A DNA stretch of 57,169 nucleotides, from positions 1-57,169 of the forward strand of contig JBBRXJ010000009.1 in the NCBI GenBank assembly GCA_038248505.1, read 5' to 3'. Source of the DNA: JBBRXJ01 sp038248505 (lineage in GTDB: Bacteria; Bacteroidota; Bacteroidia; Bacteroidales; JBBRXJ01). The notes beneath the pieces are model-generated. The model ran no database searches and had not been told where the DNA came from. It saw nothing but the letters and a program-made list of their open reading frames with translations. Of the stretch, positions 53,782-57,169 are shown one piece after another. Each line of letters opens with the position of its first letter. Position 1 is the stretch's first letter. The position numbers and the translations under genes are program-made.

Positions 53782-55041
53782 ATGTTTAATCTTTTCAAAA
53801 ATATTGATAGTAAAAATTACCGACCACAATATGGAGGTTTAGATATCTTTAAATTTATTGGTCCGGGACTTCTTGTAACAGTTGGTTTTATTGACCCTGG
53901 TAATTGGGCGTCAAATTTAGCAGCTGGTGCAAATTATGGATATGCATTACTTTGGATGGTCACACTCTCAACCATTATGCTCATTTTATTGCAGCACAAT
54001 GTTGCTCACTTAGGAATAGCTACAGGATTATGTTTATCAGAAGCAGCAGCCATTCATATTAAACCACGTTATTCAAGATTCCTTTTGATATCAGCTATGT
54101 TGGCTTCCATATCAACATCGCTAGCTGAGATATTGGGTGGTGCTATAGCTCTCAATATGCTTTTTTCAATACCGATACGTGCGGGAGCTCTTTTGGTAAC
54201 CATTTTCGTTTTTATAATGTTATATTCAAATACGTATAAAATTCTTGAGAAATGGATTATTGCATTTGTTTCCGTTATTGGATTGTCATTTTTGTATGAG
54301 CTCTCTTTAGTGAATATTGATTGGAATAGTGCTATTGCAGGTTGGGTAACACCATCGTTCCCAAAAGGCTCAATGATCGTCATTATGAGTGTTCTGGGAG
54401 CAGTTGTGATGCCTCATAATTTGTTTTTACATTCAGAAATCATTCAGAGCCGACAGTGGAATTTGCAAGATGAGAAAGTCATTAAGAAGCAATTGAAATA
54501 TGAGTTTTTCGATACGCTTTTTTCAATGATCGTTGGTTGGGCAATTAATAGCGCAATGATTCTTTTAGCTGCTGCAACTTTTTTTGCTGCTAAAACTCCT
54601 GTTACAGCACTTGAGCAAGCCAAATCATTATTAGAACCATTGCTAGGTAATCATGCAGCTATTGTTTTTGCTGTGGCACTATTATTTGCAGGTTTGGCAT
54701 CAACCATTACTTCGGGTATGGCAGCTGGTACTATTTTTGCTGGAATGTATAAAGAACCTTTTGATATAAAAGACAATCATTCACGTATGGGGGTGGCTCT
54801 TTCATTAGTTCTTGCTTTGGCAATTATATTCGTAATTTCAAATCCATTTAAAGGACTTATTTACTCACAAATGATTTTAAGTATTCAATTGCCTTTTACT
54901 ATTTTCTTACAAGTGTATCTAACGTCTTCTGAAAAGGTAATGGGAAAATATAAAAATAGAATGTTCTCAAAGATTGTACTGTATTCTCTGGGTGTACTCG
55001 TTACTGCTTTGAATATAATTCTATTCATTAGTTTTTTCTAA
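53782..55041 (+). CDS. mntH: Nramp family divalent metal transporter (MntH-like)
   Basis: Proton-coupled importer of Mn2+ or Fe2+ in the inner membrane; about 419 residues with some 11 helices. The metal-binding motifs are both present: DPGNW in helix 1 (FIDPGNWASNLAAGA) and MPHN in helix 6 (VVMPHNLFLHSE). Together with GAAIAL-type helix 3 (EILGGAIALNMLF), these mark a true Nramp instead of a Mg transporter relative lacking the Met. The GTG at 53755 is passed over for the ATG at 53782 because of the promoter. No MntR or Fur box was recognised. Confidence 0.9.
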   Translation: MFNLFKNIDSKNYRPQYGGLDIFKFIGPGLLVTVGFIDPGNWASNLAAGANYGYALLWMVTLSTIMLILLQHNVAHLGIATGLCLSEAAAIHIKPRYSRFLLISAMLASISTSLAEILGGAIALNMLFSIPIRAGALLVTIFVFIMLYSNTYKILEKWIIAFVSVIGLSFLYELSLVNIDWNSAIAGWVTPSFPKGSMIVIMSVLGAVVMPHNLFLHSEIIQSRQWNLQDEKVIKKQLKYEFFDTLFSMIVGWAINSAMILLAAATFFAAKTPVTALEQAKSLLEPLLGNHAAIVFAVALLFAGLASTITSGMAAGTIFAGMYKEPFDIKDNHSRMGVALSLVLALAIIFVISNPFKGLIYSQMILSIQLPFTIFLQVYLTSSEKVMGKYKNRMFSKIVLYSLGVLVTALNIILFISFF

Positions 55042-55380
55042 GTATCATAAAAAACAAATACAATGATAATATTGATTCTGCACAATGATTCACCAGGAAC
55101 AAATTTTATACTAAAATACCAAAGCAGGTGGCTGAGGCTCCCCTGTGTTTAAAAACCTTTATTTCCCTGCGCTACTTCGCCGCGGCGAATGCCTCAGCGT
55201 CCTGCTTTCATCGATATGTAAGAAATTTGCTTTTATTAAAAATTAGTAAATATCTCATAGGTGTAATATTATGCAGAATCGATATGATAATTACATTAAT
55301 TTTATCATTTTAAATTTAATACCATAAATGGTTTAAAAGTAATTTTTGTGATGAACAACACACTAAAGAATAATTATTTC
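55042..55380. other. intergenic region with GC-rich inverted repeat
   Basis: About 340 bases between the Nramp gene and the DUF4831 gene. It contains the inverted repeat of 55121-55208; no gene is supported, and the short frame crossing the repeat has no family likeness. Confidence 0.6.
55121..55208. repeat. 88-base GC-rich inverted repeat with central palindrome
   Basis: The 18-base arms AAAGCAGGTGGCTGAGGC and GCCTCAGCGTCCTGCTTT are inverted copies with two mismatches. Inside, near the right arm, is a perfect 14-base palindrome, TTCGCCGCGGCGAA (55176-55189). Base composition is far above the surrounding AT-rich DNA. It could fold as one long stem-loop (RNA or cruciform) or be a small non-autonomous mobile element; no target duplication was recognised. 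Confidence 0.75.
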
Positions 55381-56451
55381 ATGAAAAAAACAAAACAATG
55401 TATCATTGCCGCAATCATTTTAATGTGTGTGGCGTGTAAGACAATAGAGCAGTATACATGCATCATACCAAAGGATGAACAGATTCCATCAAAAGCATTT
55501 ATTAAGTATTCATTGCCAATTACCAGAATAAATATATGTTTAAAAATGGTAAAGGAAACAACGATCCCTGGTTTATACGCTTCGTCAGCAGGTCCATTGC
55601 TGGGCTTGTGGAATTGTACTAGTGATTCCATAACAGAAACGAGACTCGAATCGGGTGTTATCTCATACGAAAAAGAATTAGATTTGAACTCCCAATTTTT
55701 TATCATTCCGAAAAAAAATAATAGCTGCAATATTACTAGTCAGTTTAAATTAACTCCCATAGGCTATATCGCAGACTTTAGCAAAGACGCTATCCCTATT
55801 GAAATGGAATCAATTAAGACACACGAAAAAGGAAAGGACATCCTACAACAAATTCCACTTAATGGTAACTATTTTGAGCGCATTGACACGTTTTATAAAA
55901 CCATTTTTAAAGATTCAGCTTATGTTAGAGTACCCATTTACCGCCGAAGTGTGGTTGAGAAAACCCTTGAGCAAAGAGCACAAGAAACAGCCAATCTTAT
56001 TATGGCCATTCGTAAAGCCCACGTTGAATTACTTGCTGACCCAGATGATTTAAACTCTAATGCACAAACACTAGCGTTTTATAATACACAGATGAATCAG
56101 CTAATGCAAGACTATTTACAACTTTTTACTGGATATAAGAATTCACAGGTGTTTTCAATTGAATTAAGAGTAATTCCTAGCTCAAGTGATACGATCATTC
56201 ATCTTGGTAAATTATCACTTTTTACTGGCAACTCAGCTGATAGTAGTGTAGCGATTACATTAACTATTAAGAAGCTTAAGTCAGTTTCAGCTTTGCCTTT
56301 ACTTAAAACAAAATATACTGACATGCTGATTATCAGAAACCCTGCACCTTGCCTGATTCAATTGAAAAGCGGAGACATTCTTTTATCAGAGAAAACAATT
56401 TACATAGATCAAGCTGGTTGTATTGACCTTCTGTACAAAAAATGCAACTAG
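55381..56451 (+). CDS. DUF4831 family lipoprotein
   Basis: A 356-residue predicted lipoprotein: MKKTKQCIIAAIILMCVAC with lipid Cys, then the DUF4831 pattern, with VTRI-like ITRINICLKMVKETTIPGLYASSAGPLLGL near the start, EKTLEQRAQETANLIMAIRKAHVELLA in the middle (the conserved helical stretch), and a Pro/Gly-poor beta-rich C-terminus. The family is restricted to Bacteroidota and unassigned. The frame opens 11 codons earlier (55348), but the lysine-rich signal begins at 55381. It converges with the thioredoxin gene, three bases apart. Confidence 0.82.
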   Translation: MKKTKQCIIAAIILMCVACKTIEQYTCIIPKDEQIPSKAFIKYSLPITRINICLKMVKETTIPGLYASSAGPLLGLWNCTSDSITETRLESGVISYEKELDLNSQFFIIPKKNNSCNITSQFKLTPIGYIADFSKDAIPIEMESIKTHEKGKDILQQIPLNGNYFERIDTFYKTIFKDSAYVRVPIYRRSVVEKTLEQRAQETANLIMAIRKAHVELLADPDDLNSNAQTLAFYNTQMNQLMQDYLQLFTGYKNSQVFSIELRVIPSSSDTIIHLGKLSLFTGNSADSSVAITLTIKKLKSVSALPLLKTKYTDMLIIRNPAPCLIQLKSGDILLSEKTIYIDQAGCIDLLYKKCN

Positions 56452-56454
56452 ATA

Positions 56455-57009
56455 TTACTCAGTAACTCGCCCTTTAAAAGTGGCTACATACTGATCATAA
56501 GATATTTTTTTATACGAATTGCTTGCAAACCACATTAAAATAGTTTCCAAATCTTTTGCTGTACGGTATCCCGGAACAGGCGTAATTAACGACCATGTTT
56601 CATCAAGAAAAGCAAAAGAAGGATATGACATCTGATTTTGCAGTAGACCTGCAGCAAATTGATGAGTGCCTCTACCACCTGCATCTAATGTATTAGTGAA
56701 TGTATTTTCTCCTAATTTAATAGGTGTCGTTGACTCAGCATTAAACTTAACATAATAATAATACGTGCTTAAAATGTCTTGAATGATAGGATGACGAAAG
56801 GTGGTAGCATCCATTTTTTTACACCAACCGCACCAATCAGTATATACATCAATAAATACTTTCTTAGGAGCTTTTAAATTTGCATTGTAAGCTTGTTCGG
56901 CGGTATACCATTTAAAACTCACCGCTGCGCTTTGGTTATTGGCGAGTTGTGCATTTGCACTCAACATGCTTAAAAAAATGATACTTGCTAAAAAGAAATG
57001 TTTTCTCAT
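56455..57009 (-). CDS. secreted thioredoxin-like protein
   Basis: Exported thioredoxin-fold protein of 184 residues: signal peptide (MRKHFFLASIIFLSMLSANAQ), then VSFKWYTAEQAYNANLKAPKKVFIDVYTDWCGWCKKMD with active site CGWC, TFRHPIIQDIL, and PSFAFLDE with the cis-Pro loop. Similar to the DUF255/thioredoxin_7 group that acts as periplasmic disulfide reductase. The frame runs on to 57057, but those 16 codons lie in the apparent end of the neighbouring insertion element, so the ATG at 57009 is used. Confidence 0.88.
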   Translation of the reverse strand: MRKHFFLASIIFLSMLSANAQLANNQSAAVSFKWYTAEQAYNANLKAPKKVFIDVYTDWCGWCKKMDATTFRHPIIQDILSTYYYYVKFNAESTTPIKLGENTFTNTLDAGGRGTHQFAAGLLQNQMSYPSFAFLDETWSLITPVPGYRTAKDLETILMWFASNSYKKISYDQYVATFKGRVTE

Positions 57010-57035
57010 ACTAAAATGTGATATAAATATTAAAT

Positions 57036-57169
57036 GACTATCCGTTTTTGCACCCAACGCATGTTTATTAACAATTTTCTATACATGCAATGAGTAATCT
57101 GTCGAATATTTTTTCTCCAAAATATCTTCTGTTGTATTTGTAACAATACTCATTTAGGTAATTTTGTAG
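57036..57169 (-). mobile_element. end of an IS1595-type insertion sequence (partial)
   Basis: The left end of an element whose transposase tail is at 57068-57169. The segment from about 57036 (GACTATCCGTTTTTGCACCC) outward is probably its terminal inverted repeat, since the unrelated thioredoxin gene and its leader begin directly beyond it. The other end is outside the window, so neither the repeat nor a target duplication can be confirmed here. Confidence 0.45.
57068..57169 (-). CDS. IS1595 family transposase, C-terminal fragment
   Basis: The last 33 codons of a frame entering from the right edge. LQNYLNEYCYKYNRRYFGE and KIFDRLL match the closing motif of ISXO2-type transposases of the IS1595 family, where a conserved Leu-Asp/Asn-Glu-Phe/Tyr and F-NRR block ends the DDE/N domain. 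Only the C-terminus is visible, so whether the gene is intact cannot be told. Confidence 0.75.
   Translation of the reverse strand, partial: LQNYLNEYCYKYNRRYFGEKIFDRLLIACIENC

Noticed and set aside
55128..55313. 61-codon plus-strand frame across the inverted repeat
   Set aside because: It runs through the GC-rich repeat and has no family likeness or upstream signal; its content is explained by the repeat.
57010..57057. Sixteen-codon extension of the secreted thioredoxin
   Set aside because: It overlaps the likely terminal repeat of the IS1595 element and would bury the signal peptide.
1..57169. tRNA, rRNA or CRISPR loci
   Set aside because: No T-loop-like GGTTCGAATCC context, rRNA core words or regularly spaced repeats were found by eye; a tRNA scan would settle this.

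Overview
The window is AT-rich bacterial DNA from a member of the phylum Bacteroidota, probably an anaerobic or facultatively anaerobic lineage. Evidence for this: -7 elements of the TAnnTTTG type, almost no Shine-Dalgarno sequences, families typical of the phylum (DUF4293, DUF4831, DUF1015 beside serC-serA, PorE-like OmpA, GH92, LEA14-like lipoprotein, long PurF, isolated TonB C-terminal domain) and lipoboxes ending in SC or AC. No rRNA, tRNA or CRISPR array was seen.

Layout. 1-3.7 kb: a hydC-hydB-hydA operon (minus strand) for a trimeric NAD-linked [FeFe] hydrogenase; hydA runs off the left edge. 3.8-5.6 kb: a TlpA-like thioredoxin protein and two tiny lipoproteins sharing a C-x5-CPAY pattern. 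5.8-10.8 kb: an Omp85 barrel, a YihY protein, a HEAT protein, a DHOD-like flavoprotein and YggS. 11-16.5 kb: serC-serA-DUF1015 and gcvT-comB. 16.6-24.2 kb: a TPR/PorE-like pair, then LEA14-like, SPOR, PurF, ThrH and DUF4293. 24.2-36.3 kb: proC, a 55-residue membrane peptide, a FemAB-like/deacetylase pair, argF-SDR, a lipoprotein, ftsK, lolA, an ABC-F ATPase and a TonB domain. 36.4-39.3 kb: a GH92 mannosidase and a PLD-like protein. 39.4-40.6 kb: a decayed strip with a two-stop pseudogene and a transposase scrap. 40.6-46.9 kb: a complete hoxF-U-Y-H [NiFe] NAD-linked hydrogenase operon with its maturation protease and a second DHOD-like gene. 47-52.4 kb: an RND tripartite efflux operon. 52.8-57.2 kb: a sugar-phosphate mutarotase, an Nramp transporter, a GC-rich inverted repeat, DUF4831, a secreted thioredoxin and the 3' end of an IS1595-type transposase.

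How the genes fit together. Two NAD(P)-linked hydrogenases lie 37 kb apart, pointing to hydrogen-linked NADH/ferredoxin balancing. The Hox set matches the Ralstonia-type HoxFUYH in gene order and subunit sizes, including a NuoE-like N-terminus of HoxF that has lost its cluster cysteines. The most unusual signal is in HydA. Its numbering happens to match Clostridium CpI, and three residues of the H-cluster pocket and proton path are changed (C299F, K358N, E279M), while the cluster ligands visible here and the rest of the path are kept. This suggests an [FeFe] enzyme with altered or absent H2 turnover in an otherwise normal HydABC operon. SerA (with Lys at the usual catalytic His), SerC and ThrH could together make serine from 3-phosphoglycerate.
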